7,749 nucleotides of DNA from G026625185 sp963727835 (GTDB taxonomy: Bacteria; Desulfobacterota; WTBG01; JAGOGO01), in NCBI GenBank assembly GCA_963727835.1, contig CAVSIB010000013.1:1-7749 (forward strand). Reading direction: 5' to 3'. The position numbers were made by a program, and so were the translations under genes. Below the pieces are notes generated by a model, which did no database searches, was not told the origin of the DNA, and was given only the letters and a program-made list of their open reading frames with translations. Each line of letters begins with the position of its first letter. The first letter of the stretch is position 1. Shown here one piece after another: positions 1-5,974 of the stretch.

Positions 1-537
1 AAGCGAAGAATCGGGGTGTGGATGAAGTCCCGTAATTCTGCAGGACAAACCGCAACTCTTGTTAAACAAACGCTCATTTCAATTTTTCCCCAAAAATCAT
101 AGCAGCTTTTTTTTACCGTAAAAAGGGGCACTGATTCATTTTCTGGATCAAGGAGCCGGTTTAACAATTCCCTGCTTGTCCCCATTTTTTTAGTCTATTC
201 GTTTTCGTCAAATTTTTTCCCTCATCATATCTTCATCAACTTACATTGTGAGGGTTCTCTTTATTGCTGCTTCGGTGGATTCCTTAAGGTTGCCTTCTTC
301 CTTCAGAAAATAATCAAAGCTTTCGACTCATCAAATTTTTTTGTAGTGGTTCTTTCTCATTAAAAGGAAAAAAGAGATTTTCTCGGGTTTTAATAGTCCT
401 TGCAGAAAAAGAGGGCGCTTATGTTTTGCGGACTTTGCCCTTATCTTAAAAAAATTTATTACAAAATTAATTCCTTGGTTTAAAATAGTAGCGTTGTAAC
501 CGGCAAAAGTTCCAGCCAGAAAAGGAGGAGTTCAAGA
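1..537. other. AT-rich region without a recognisable gene
   Basis: No gene can be supported here. The first 102 bases are open in frame 1 from the window edge and end at a TAG at 100-102, which could be the tail of a gene starting outside the window, but the 33 residues match nothing I recognise. The rest is rich in A and T runs. A loose stem could form between GGGG at about 125 and CCCC at about 184, just before a T run, but its loop of more than 50 bases makes it a poor terminator. The last part is the leader of the DUF4239 gene. Confidence 0.5.
458..486 (+). promoter_or_regulatory. Weak sigma-70-like promoter candidate before the DUF4239 gene
   Basis: ATTACA (458-463) and TAAAAT (481-486) are 17 bases apart and resemble -35 (TTGACA) and -10 (TATAAT) boxes. 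They lie about 50 bases upstream of the start codon at 538, which has a strong ribosome site (AGGAGGAG, 523-530). The background is AT-rich, so a chance match is quite possible. Confidence 0.25.
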
Positions 538-1302
538 ATGAGTTCCATGGCAATCGCTTTGATCGTGTCCGCCTGCCTCTTCATTAGCGCGCTGTTCGGT
601 ATGTTACTCAATGCCCTGTTGCCCAGCCATCATTTGAGCCAGGATTCCAAACATGTCCTGAATGTGTCGATGGGCTGATTGCGACCATGTCCGCTCTTGT
701 CCTCGGCCTGCTGATCTCCTCGGCAAAGAGTTCGTTTGACCTGGAGAACAGCGGGATCCAGCAGGGTGCACAGCCAACATCATCCAGCTAGACCGCGTTC
801 TGGCCGTTATGGACCGGAGACGAAAGAGATCCGTGAACGGTTCCGGCGAGTGGTGGCCTTCAGGATCCGTCTGAAGTGGCCCGAAGAGGGTTCCACCCCT
901 AAAGTGACGGACACCACGCCTGCAATGACGAGGACGGCCGAGGGTCTCGAGGAATCAATCCGCAAACTCTCCCCGCACACCGATGCCCAGCGCGAGTTCC
1001 AGTCCCGCGCTCTACAGCTTACCCAAGATCTGCTGGGAAAGCGCTGGCTGCTGTTCGTGGAGTCGCTCAACCCAATGCCGACAGCATTCTTGGTGGTGCT
1101 CGTCTTATGGCTCTGTATGCTGTTCGCCGGCTTCGGCCTCTTTGCACTCCGCAACGCAACGGTTCTCTTGGCCTTCGTGCTCTGTGCGGTGGCGATTTCC
1201 AGTGCGCTTTTTCTGATACTGGAGATGAACCATCCATTCTATGGGCTGATCAAGATCTCCAGCGAACCGCTGCGCTACGCCCTTTCCCAGCTCGGGCAGT
1301 AA
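538..1302 (+). pseudogene. DUF4239 (bestrophin-like domain) membrane protein, frameshifted
   Basis: The start ATG at 538 follows a strong AGGAGGAG site. Frame 1 reads MSSMAIALIVSACLF and stops at TGA 676-678. The homologous protein continues in frame 3 from 675 (LIATMSALVLGLLISSAKSS), then in frame 2 from about 773 (ANIIQLDRVLA), then in frame 1 from 805 (RYGPETKEIRERF) to the TAA at 1300-1302. Each switch equals one lost base, and the three together restore the original frame. The total length of about 255 codons is what I expect for this family. Four hydrophobic segments are visible: the N terminus, the LIATMSALVLGLL stretch, FLVVLVLWLCMLFAGFGLF and ATVLLAFVLCAVAIS. The two helical pairs flank a soluble middle containing LSPHTDAQR. 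DUF4239 proteins are inner-membrane proteins of unknown function, distantly bestrophin-like. Either a recent pseudogene or base-call errors would explain it. Confidence 0.8.
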
Positions 1303-1636
1303 GCTGTGGAGATGACCTGAGCACGTCAGCAGCAAAGAAGCGCATGGTGAGGTGTATCTTCAACAACGAGTGGACAAAACTTAATAAATTTTAATTACAG
1401 GGGGGATTTTGCACTTCCCCAAAAGCCCTGCAGGGGTCTCAACTCGAGGCCTTTTGTTTGTTGGAGTGAAAATAAAAGCTGTAATCGGATAATGTTAGCT
1501 TGTGGGTTTCAGTATCCTAATAAATTACCTAAAACAATTGTCGCGGCGCCCTCCCCACCAACAACCTGTTGGCCCTGTAAATCTTCCACACAAAAGAAAT
1601 GTTGAATCTCAAAAAAACCGTGTGCAGAACATTTGG
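1303..1636. other. Intergenic region between convergent genes
   Basis: Apart from the possible terminator I see no supported gene. On the minus strand between about 1610 and 1550 there is a GC-richer patch that, with one base ignored, reads RATG. That is reminiscent of the RATGN motif that follows in DUF1254 proteins, so eroded DUF1254 sequence may extend further left. This is too weak to annotate as coding. Confidence 0.4.
1421..1456. terminator. Possible bidirectional terminator
   Basis: AAAAGCC (1421-1427) can pair with GGCCTTTTG (1448-1456) with one bulged C. A CCCTGCAGGG palindrome lies inside the left arm. A-rich and T-rich edges on both sides would suit termination on either strand, and it lies between convergent genes: DUF4239 on plus, DUF1254/htrA on minus. 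The stem is short, so this is tentative. Confidence 0.35.
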
Positions 1637-1983
1637 TCACCTATTGGTGTCCAGGTTCGGTTTGAAGCCTAGACCCATCATCGAGTAAGGCGCGTGTCGG
1701 CGTTGAGTTTCTAGAGGGCCTTGTTCATCGGCATATAGACGCGAGGCATATTCTTGATCTGGTTAAATGGGGATTTGTACTTAGGGTTGCTCTAATCCAC
1801 AAAATCGTGGTACATGATACGATAGTTGTCCACCAGCGGGAAGCCCTAGATGTAGGCTTCCTTGGCGATGGCCTGCGCTTCGGCGGGTGTGGGTTCGGCT
1901 TGTGATGGTAACGATGAACCGGTCATTAAGACCGCGAAGTGACCCGAGCGTCAAAACCAAAAAGCGTTTGAGAAAGGTTAGTT
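1637..1983 (-). pseudogene. DUF1254-domain protein, N-terminal part, with in-frame TAG codons and frameshifts
   Basis: Reading leftward from the htrA stop, one frame gives a signal-peptide-like run (LKLTFLKRFLVLTLGS). After a frame change near 1937 it continues AVLMTGSSLPSQAEPTPAEA, then AIAKEAYI*GFPLVDNYRIM, YHDFVD*SNPKYKSPFNQIK, NMPRVYMPMNKAL* and LNADT. After another frame change near 1688 it reads YSMMGLGFKPN and ends at TGA 1637-1639. The EAYIYGFPLVDNYR, NPRVY-like and NSDTPYSM-like blocks are the conserved start of the DUF1254 family, exported proteins of poorly known function. The stars are TAG codons at 1846-1848, 1792-1794 and 1711-1713; the first replaces the family's conserved Tyr. 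Only about the first third of the protein is present. It lies downstream of htrA with no gap and no visible ribosome site. Confidence 0.75.
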
Positions 1984-3495
1984 TTAATGAAGGTGCCGGG
2001 TAGCAAAACATTTTTCTGGCATTGCGGCTTCACCCATCTGGAAAGCCAGATAGGTTAAAACCCCCTCCCGTTCCACTTGCAAAGCAATAAAACTACCGGC
2101 TTCCAGTCGACCCAGGGATGTGGAAAGCGACTTCAGATCATTGACCGCCATACCGTTGAGGGAATGGATGATATCACCTGTTGCCAAGGGGTTCTCAACT
2201 CCTTCGCCCGCGGCCATTTTGGCAGCCACGACAACTCCGGACTCAACCCGCAAACCAGAAATGACTTGAAGGACCGTTTCATCAACGTTGATGCCCACGA
2301 TCCCCAGTTTTCGCACCAGGTTCTTCTCAGGATCGGCAATATGAAACAGCCGATCTCTGTCTTCCTGTTGTTCGATCACGTTGACTTCGAAAAGCAATTT
2401 CTCAGTTCCGCGAAGGATCTCTATTTTGACACGGTCCCCGGGGTTGACCTGAAAAAAACTGACCCCGAAGGAGGGGAGGCTGTCAATGTTCTTCCCGTTC
2501 ACCGTCAGAACGATGTCCTGAGCTTTGAGGCCTGCCTCATTCGCGGGAGATTTCGGGAGAACATCGCTGATGATGACGCCAACGTCTCTGGGAAGATTCA
2601 GCCCGGCAGCTAGGGCTGGGGTGATTGTCTGACAGTGAAGGCCGATTATCCCGCGGTGCAGGTGGCCGTAGCGAATGAACTGAGGATAGGCAAACTTGAC
2701 GATGGCGCTGGGAATGGCAAAACCTAGACCCTCATTCCCCCCAGATTGCGAAAGAATAAAGGTGTTGATCCCCACCAACTCTCCAGCCACGTTCACCAGC
2801 GGACCCCCGCTGTTGCCTGGATTAATGGGGGCATCGGTTTGAATGTAGACCAACGGGCTGTCGGGCTCCAACTGACGTGCAACGGAGCTAACTACCCCCA
2901 TCGAAACGGTGTTTCGAAGGCCGCTAGGACTGCCGAAGGCAAAAACGAGCTCTCCTTGTCGAAGATTCCTATAATCGCTAGTCTTCAGTGCCGGCAGTCC
3001 CTTTGCTTCAACCTTCAGGAGAGCCAGATCAAATTCGTTGGAAACTCCAACCACACGGGCATCGAGGGTGTGCCCCCGCGTGATCAAACCGGGATAGGCG
3101 GAAGCAGGTTCATCCCAAGAAGAAGACAGGGTGACTTGGATCCGATGGGCGCCCGAAACGACGTGAGCATTTGTTATAATATATCCGTCAGGATCAATGA
3201 TGGCGCCAGATCCGATGCCGTTTTGCTTTTCAAAAACGATGCTCGTTTCGCATCGGTCAACCCTTGTCGGCAGCCCCACTCCTGTCACCAACACCTGCAC
3301 AACACTCGGAGAAACCTTTTGCACAAGAGTTTGCACGGAACTGCTCAGCTGATTGAGGACCTCCTGGGTCTGCTTGATTGGCGCGGGCTGTGCCTGCAGT
3401 TCTCCCGCTAATTGGTCGCCCAAAAGTGTCACCAGGATCAGCACGAATGGCCAACCCCCCAGGCGGAATATGAGTTTTTGAATTTGATTCCACAT
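1984..3495 (-). CDS. HtrA/DegP-family periplasmic serine protease with two PDZ domains
   Basis: Predicted 503-residue exported protease/chaperone of the envelope (S1C family). I chose the ATG at 3493-3495 because GAGG (3502-3505) lies 6 bases upstream. An upstream in-frame GTG at 3567 lacks a good ribosome site and would put extra residues before the signal peptide. Residues 1-35 form a signal peptide (hydrophobic WPFVLILVTLLG, likely cleavage at LQA/Q). The trypsin-like domain carries the full triad: His111 (TNAHVV), Asp156 (NEFDLALLKV) and Ser229 in GNSGGPLVNV. PDZ1 covers about 282-373 and PDZ2 about 386-488. This is the DegP/DegQ domain order, so it should degrade or refold damaged periplasmic proteins. 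The last residues (PEKCFATRHLH) look unlike a family ending and abut the DUF1254 remnant, so the C terminus may have been altered. It probably shares a transcript with the lipoprotein gene upstream. degP or degQ is not assigned. Confidence 0.93.
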   Translation of the reverse strand: MWNQIQKLIFRLGGWPFVLILVTLLGDQLAGELQAQPAPIKQTQEVLNQLSSSVQTLVQKVSPSVVQVLVTGVGLPTRVDRCETSIVFEKQNGIGSGAIIDPDGYIITNAHVVSGAHRIQVTLSSSWDEPASAYPGLITRGHTLDARVVGVSNEFDLALLKVEAKGLPALKTSDYRNLRQGELVFAFGSPSGLRNTVSMGVVSSVARQLEPDSPLVYIQTDAPINPGNSGGPLVNVAGELVGINTFILSQSGGNEGLGFAIPSAIVKFAYPQFIRYGHLHRGIIGLHCQTITPALAAGLNLPRDVGVIISDVLPKSPANEAGLKAQDIVLTVNGKNIDSLPSFGVSFFQVNPGDRVKIEILRGTEKLLFEVNVIEQQEDRDRLFHIADPEKNLVRKLGIVGINVDETVLQVISGLRVESGVVVAAKMAAGEGVENPLATGDIIHSLNGMAVNDLKSLSTSLGRLEAGSFIALQVEREGVLTYLAFQMGEAAMPEKCFATRHLH

Positions 3496-3599
3496 GAAAT
3501 TCCTCGTATTCTGGTCAAAATTGCCGGTCTGAAATTGCCTCATGCCCTCGATATGCTGGGAAACCACGATTTAAATTTTTTATCCTCCCGCTCAATTCG

Positions 3600-3788
3600 T
3601 TAGTAGGAGGAAGCCTGGGTTTTCTCAAGGCCTTCAAACACCGCCTGCTGTGGCTGCTCCGGATTCATCTGTGATGATTGTCTTTGGTATGCCGGGGTAT
3701 ACCCAGGGGAATAAAAATTCACATATTTGTTAAATTCGCAACCGACCATAATGGGTAAACACAACAATAGGAAAAGCAACTTTTTCAT
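3600..3788 (-). CDS. Small lipoprotein
   Basis: 62 residues starting MKKLLFLLLCLPIMVGCEFN. The N terminus is a short lipoprotein signal: two Lys, a Leu-rich core, and a lipobox ending in Val-Gly-Cys with Cys17 as the predicted lipidation site. The mature part has about 45 residues, begins NKYVNFYSPGYTPAYQRQ and is rich in Gln, Ser, Pro and Tyr; no domain is recognised. AAGGAG (3799-3804) lies 10 bases before the ATG, a good ribosome site at the long end of spacing. The stop is 104 bases upstream of the htrA start on the same strand, so joint transcription is likely. Glu at +2 after Cys, rather than Asp, would favour outer-membrane sorting in enterobacterial rules, which may not apply here. 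No family is recognised and its function is unknown. Confidence 0.75.
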   Translation of the reverse strand: MKKLLFLLLCLPIMVGCEFNKYVNFYSPGYTPAYQRQSSQMNPEQPQQAVFEGLEKTQASSY

Positions 3789-4012
3789 TTTTTATATTCT
3801 CCTTATTTGATACGAAGAGAAAATGCGTATCCGTTTATCGTCTTTTCTTTCTTGATTTTATAGGCCTTGATTAATGCATACCCTGTTCTTCCGGGACCCC
3901 ATGGAAAAAGAATTTGTTAAAATTCTATTACTGGATATGAATATAATCTATAAGGTGCTTTATGTATTTAACTCCATAAGATCCCTTATATTTAAGATAT
4001 GATGACCTTATT
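3789..4012 (-). promoter_or_regulatory. Upstream region of the lipoprotein-htrA unit, with promoter candidates
   Basis: AT-rich and without a supported gene. On the minus strand a TATAAA box (about 3858-3863) lies about 70 bases before the lipoprotein start, but it has no good -35 partner. Overlapping it, GGAAGAA (3892-3886), then 15 bases, then TCAAGG (3870-3865) loosely resembles the extracytoplasmic stress sigma (RpoE-type) promoter pattern often seen before degP. Neither candidate is strong. Confidence 0.25.
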
Positions 4013-4723
4013 TTAAAAAAGCACAGGAAGTGTTTTAAAGAAGTTCTTGGAAGAAGCATCGTAAATTGTCGGTGATTTTAACCGGAAAAGGGATGTTAAT
4101 TGGCAGTAGCGATATTGGATGATTCCGGAAATTTCGCAGAAAATAGGATTTCTAAAAAAATTTTTCTTAAGAATGGAGATCAGGGATAATTTATTGGAGT
4201 TTGTTTTAAATTTTTTTGTAGTGTCACCCCCATAACAACGATAGAATTTAGGCCGGGAAAAGTAGATACCCACGGGCTCACGCCCGTGGCACTGAAGATC
4301 AAAAGGCAGCTGCAGTTGCCCTTTATCTATTTTTTCCTGAAACTCAATGTATCTTTTTATGACTTCTTCGTTTATGCCAACGGTCGATGAGAAGAATCCA
4401 GGTGACCAAAACTCGTTATGCCAATACACCTTTTTGACCCCTGCAAAACGTCTTCGTATCTCTCGACTCGTGTTGGCTTTGATTTTTCCTATAATTTCGG
4501 AAACCGAATATTTCGGCGGTATCACGATGATCAAATGCACATGATCTTTTTGAACGCTGTGTTTTTCAATCTCAATATCTGGATGATGCTTTTGAATGTT
4601 TCCTAAATGCTTCTCAATCAATCGTTGCAGATCCCCTTTTAATATCTTCTTGCGATATTTCAGGATCCAGACAACATGAAATTCGTGATGATATGCCCCA
4701 TGAGCACTCAGCCTTATTTCCAT
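4013..4723 (-). CDS. tnpA: IS200/IS605 family Y1 transposase (TnpA-like), with read-through C terminus
   Basis: The N-terminal about 141 residues are a complete Y1 transposase. Visible parts are HHEFHVVWILKYRKKIL near the start, the HUH motif His61-Val-His63 in DHVHLIIVIPPKYSVSEI, HNEFWSPGFFSSTVG, and the likely nucleophile Tyr125 in EEVIKRYIEFQEK. The protein should cut and rejoin single-stranded ends at the flanking hairpins by a 5' phosphotyrosine intermediate. Usual family length is about 130-155 residues. Here the frame stays open for 236, running through the hairpin at 4289-4270 and on into AT-rich DNA outside the element. The last about 75 residues are Lys/Asn/Phe-rich and recognisable as nothing, so I infer they are acquired flank. 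The start ATG at 4721-4723 has no strong ribosome site, as is common for weakly expressed transposases. Confidence 0.85.
   Translation of the reverse strand: MEIRLSAHGAYHHEFHVVWILKYRKKILKGDLQRLIEKHLGNIQKHHPDIEIEKHSVQKDHVHLIIVIPPKYSVSEIIGKIKANTSREIRRRFAGVKKVYWHNEFWSPGFFSSTVGINEEVIKRYIEFQEKIDKGQLQLPFDLQCHGREPVGIYFSRPKFYRCYGGDTTKKFKTNSNKLSLISILKKNFFRNPIFCEISGIIQYRYCQLTSLFRLKSPTIYDASSKNFFKTLPVLF
4270..4289. repeat. Transposon hairpin, tnpA 3' side
   Basis: A perfect 8-bp stem, CCACGGGC/GCCCGTGG, with loop TCAC on the plus strand. It sits inside the overlong tnpA reading frame, just after the conserved transposase domain, and matches the hairpin at 4781-4800. It is the likely right-end hairpin of the element. 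Confidence 0.8.
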
Positions 4724-4754
4724 GATCTGCGCATATCATATCCGAGCCCTTTTT

Positions 4755-4769
4755 CCAGCCTTCGGCTGG
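4755..4769. repeat. Small hairpin in the tnpA leader
   Basis: CCAGCC-TTC-GGCTGG forms a 6-bp stem with a three-base loop, between the tnpA start (4723) and the left-end hairpin. It may act in the tnpA mRNA leader to lower translation, as structured leaders do in IS200, or may be part of the transposon end. No function can be shown from sequence alone. Confidence 0.5.
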
Positions 4770-4780
4770 GACGCTTTCAC

Positions 4781-4800
4781 CCACGGGCTTACGCCCGTGG
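4781..4800. repeat. Transposon hairpin, tnpA 5' side
   Basis: A perfect 8-bp stem, CCACGGGC/GCCCGTGG, with loop TTAC on the plus strand. It lies about 57 bases upstream of the tnpA start and is the likely left-end hairpin. It is identical to the other end except for one loop base. Confidence 0.8.
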
Positions 4801-4824
4801 TCCTCAGCGTTGTTTGGATAGAAT

Positions 4825-4870
4825 TTAAAATCATAAAAGAGTCAACACGTTGTGACCCTTATGATTTTAA
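4825..4870. repeat. 46-bp interrupted palindrome
   Basis: The outer arms TTAAAATCATAA (4825-4836) and TTATGATTTTAA (4859-4870) are perfect 12-base reverse complements. Inside, GTCA (4841-4844) pairs with TGAC (4853-4856), with AC/GT at the centre. It lies just outside the transposon hairpin. It could be a small non-autonomous repeat, an old insertion target, or a factor-independent structure; there is no T run beyond the stem to make it a classic terminator. Confidence 0.7.
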
Positions 4871-5215
4871 GTTTGTTTGGAAAAATAAATCTCCGGGAGT
4901 AATCACTTTTGGCCTGTCTGCTATACAAAAACTGATACAATTTTATAATCCATCAAGGTCTTAATTCGAGCCCCTTTTTATTTAAAGAAAATCCTGGAGT
5001 TTGGTAACTTTTAACTAGAGGATAAATATTTTTTATTTTTCCGAAAAACCACTCAGAAATGCTTGATTTTTTATTCTCAAAATATTTAATTTTTATTGAC
5101 TTTTTCCCTCCCATAGGGTAAAAGAAAGGAAATTATCAAAACCCATCAACCAATAATCACATTGCAAAAAATGCTTGTTTCTCAAGGAAAGGGGTGCCCT
5201 TTATAGAGGAACACC
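4871..5215. other. AT-rich spacer upstream of the Adhesin_E-like gene
   Basis: No supported gene. The sequence is dominated by A/T runs, especially 5020-5095. Its right part holds the promoter candidate and leader of the Adhesin_E-like gene. Confidence 0.5.
5096..5124 (+). promoter_or_regulatory. Sigma-70-like promoter for the Adhesin_E-like gene
   Basis: TTGACT (5096-5101), a 17-base spacer, then TAAAAG (5119-5124) gives five of six and four of six matches to the -35 and -10 boxes at ideal spacing. The leader to the start codon at 5216 would be about 85 bases and ends with a GAGGA ribosome site (5206-5210). Confidence 0.5.
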
Positions 5216-5717
5216 ATGAAAGGGAAATATAAAACTATCTTTGCAGTCTTTGTATTTACTATTTCCTTTTTTTCTATGGAAGGATGGGGGTGCTGATTGG
5301 AAATATATTTTCACAGCTGCAACCGGCGGCGAGTGGTTCTATGATACCCAGAGCCTTTCTCGCGGGCAGGACATTACCTCGGTATGGACAAAGTGGATAT
5401 TGAGCGACAAGGAGAGAACAAGGTTTATAAAAGAGTTTCCAGAAGAGTTTGAGTTTCTACAAGAAGGGGCTCGAAAAAACAGTGGCCATACCCAGAAGAA
5501 AGGTATTAAAAATATAAGTTTCTTCATTGAGAAAGAAGAAATTAATTGCTCAAAGAATGTGGTCAGAATAATGTCTATGGCGTTTTATAGCTCTGACGGT
5601 GAGGCAATTTGGTCGTCTGGTGCGCAGGGGCCGAGACAATTCGAGGATATATTTCCCGACAGCAAAGGTGTTACACTTGTTAAAGCCATTTGTGGGGAGG
5701 GGGAGGGCGGCAAATAG
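5216..5717 (+). pseudogene. Exported Adhesin_E-like (surface-adhesin protein E family) protein, one frameshift
   Basis: ATG 5216 follows a GAGGA site. The first frame gives a signal peptide (MKGKYKTIFAVFVFTISFFS, then MEGWG) and stops at TGA 5294-5296. From the G run at about 5285 the next frame continues ADWKYIFTAATGGEWFYDTQ, followed by SRGQDITSVWTKWIL, a mid region with EINCSKNVVRIMSMAFYSSD, then DIFPDSKGVTLVKAICGEGE, and ends at TAG 5715-5717. The WKY(I)-W-FYDT start, VWTK, E(I)xC and late K-A-I-C elements fit the Adhesin_E family of small secreted proteins with two conserved Cys. Removing one G from the GGGGG run restores a single reading frame of about 166 codons. The body looks well preserved, so this may be a sequencing error or a very recent mutation. 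Its role (surface or periplasmic) is not known. Confidence 0.7.
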
Positions 5718-5744
5718 CTTGCCCGCGTGGTTTTACGGGGCAAG
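5718..5744 (+). terminator. Hairpin directly after the Adhesin_E-like stop codon
   Basis: CTTGCCC (5718-5724) pairs with GGGCAAG (5738-5744), extended by CGT/ACG after one bulged G, around the loop GGTTTT. It begins at the base after the stop. No U run follows, so it may protect the mRNA 3' end rather than terminate transcription. Confidence 0.45.
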
Positions 5745-5850
5745 GAAAGCGCAGAAGAACGAGGAATGAAATTAAAATCCAGAACCCAATAATCGCAGCT
5801 CAAACATTGTTGTCTCTCAAGGAATGGGTTACAGTGATTGATGAGAGTAA

Positions 5851-5894
5851 AAAGAAGGCCGGGTTGCCAGGTAAAAAGGTAATGGGCCTTTTTT
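5851..5894 (+). terminator. Terminator candidate upstream of the kdpD remnant
   Basis: AAAGAAGGCC (5851-5860) pairs with GGCCTTTTTT (5885-5894), giving ten base pairs with one G-U and a 24-base loop; the right arm is the U run. It is a reasonable stop for the Adhesin_E-like transcript. The left arm is part of a short repeat also found at 7351-7387. Confidence 0.45.
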
Positions 5895-5974
5895 CTTTAG
5901 ATTTTCATCAAAGAAATAATAAATTTTTACTTTTTTTTAATATAACCACCTAAATAAGAAAGACGGGGGGTTTA

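Larger units (their letters stand above)
4240..4827 (-). mobile_element. IS200/IS605-type insertion sequence with a single transposase
   Basis: A Y1 (HUH) transposase gene lies between two near-identical hairpins, CCACGGGC-TCAC-GCCCGTGG (4270-4289) and CCACGGGC-TTAC-GCCCGTGG (4781-4800), which differ only in the loop. This is the expected architecture of IS200/IS605 elements, whose subterminal hairpins are bound by TnpA. There is no tnpB. Outside the hairpins, 16 and 19 bases away, the same 11 bases occur (GATAGAATTTA at 4240-4250 and 4817-4827). I use these as provisional limits. True cleavage points are not determined. Confidence 0.75.

Noticed and set aside
125..187. Terminator formed by GGGG near 125 and CCCC near 184
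   Set aside because: The stem is short and bulged with a loop of more than 50 bases.
807..1335. Minus-strand and alternative-frame open frames across the DUF4239 gene
   Set aside because: The frame with DUF4239 similarity and membrane helices explains the region; the others lack ribosome sites or recognisable content.
1781..2011. 76-codon minus-strand frame as a separate gene
   Set aside because: Only its middle is meaningful, as the signal-peptide part of the DUF1254 remnant before a frame change; the rest is out of frame with the homology.
2077..3411. Two long plus-strand open frames (2077-2613 and 2746-3411)
   Set aside because: They are antisense to htrA, whose catalytic triad and PDZ domains are unmistakable; the plus-strand products resemble no family.
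4270..4800. Two repeated hairpins as the start of a CRISPR array
   Set aside because: Only two copies, 490 bases apart with a transposase gene between them; they are transposon ends.
4722..4964. 80-codon plus-strand frame divergent from tnpA
   Set aside because: It consists of transposon hairpins and the 4825-4870 palindrome; no ribosome site or family match.
5690..5953. 87-codon plus-strand frame downstream of the Adhesin_E-like gene
   Set aside because: It overlaps the gene end, a hairpin and a terminator-like stem, and its sequence looks non-coding.
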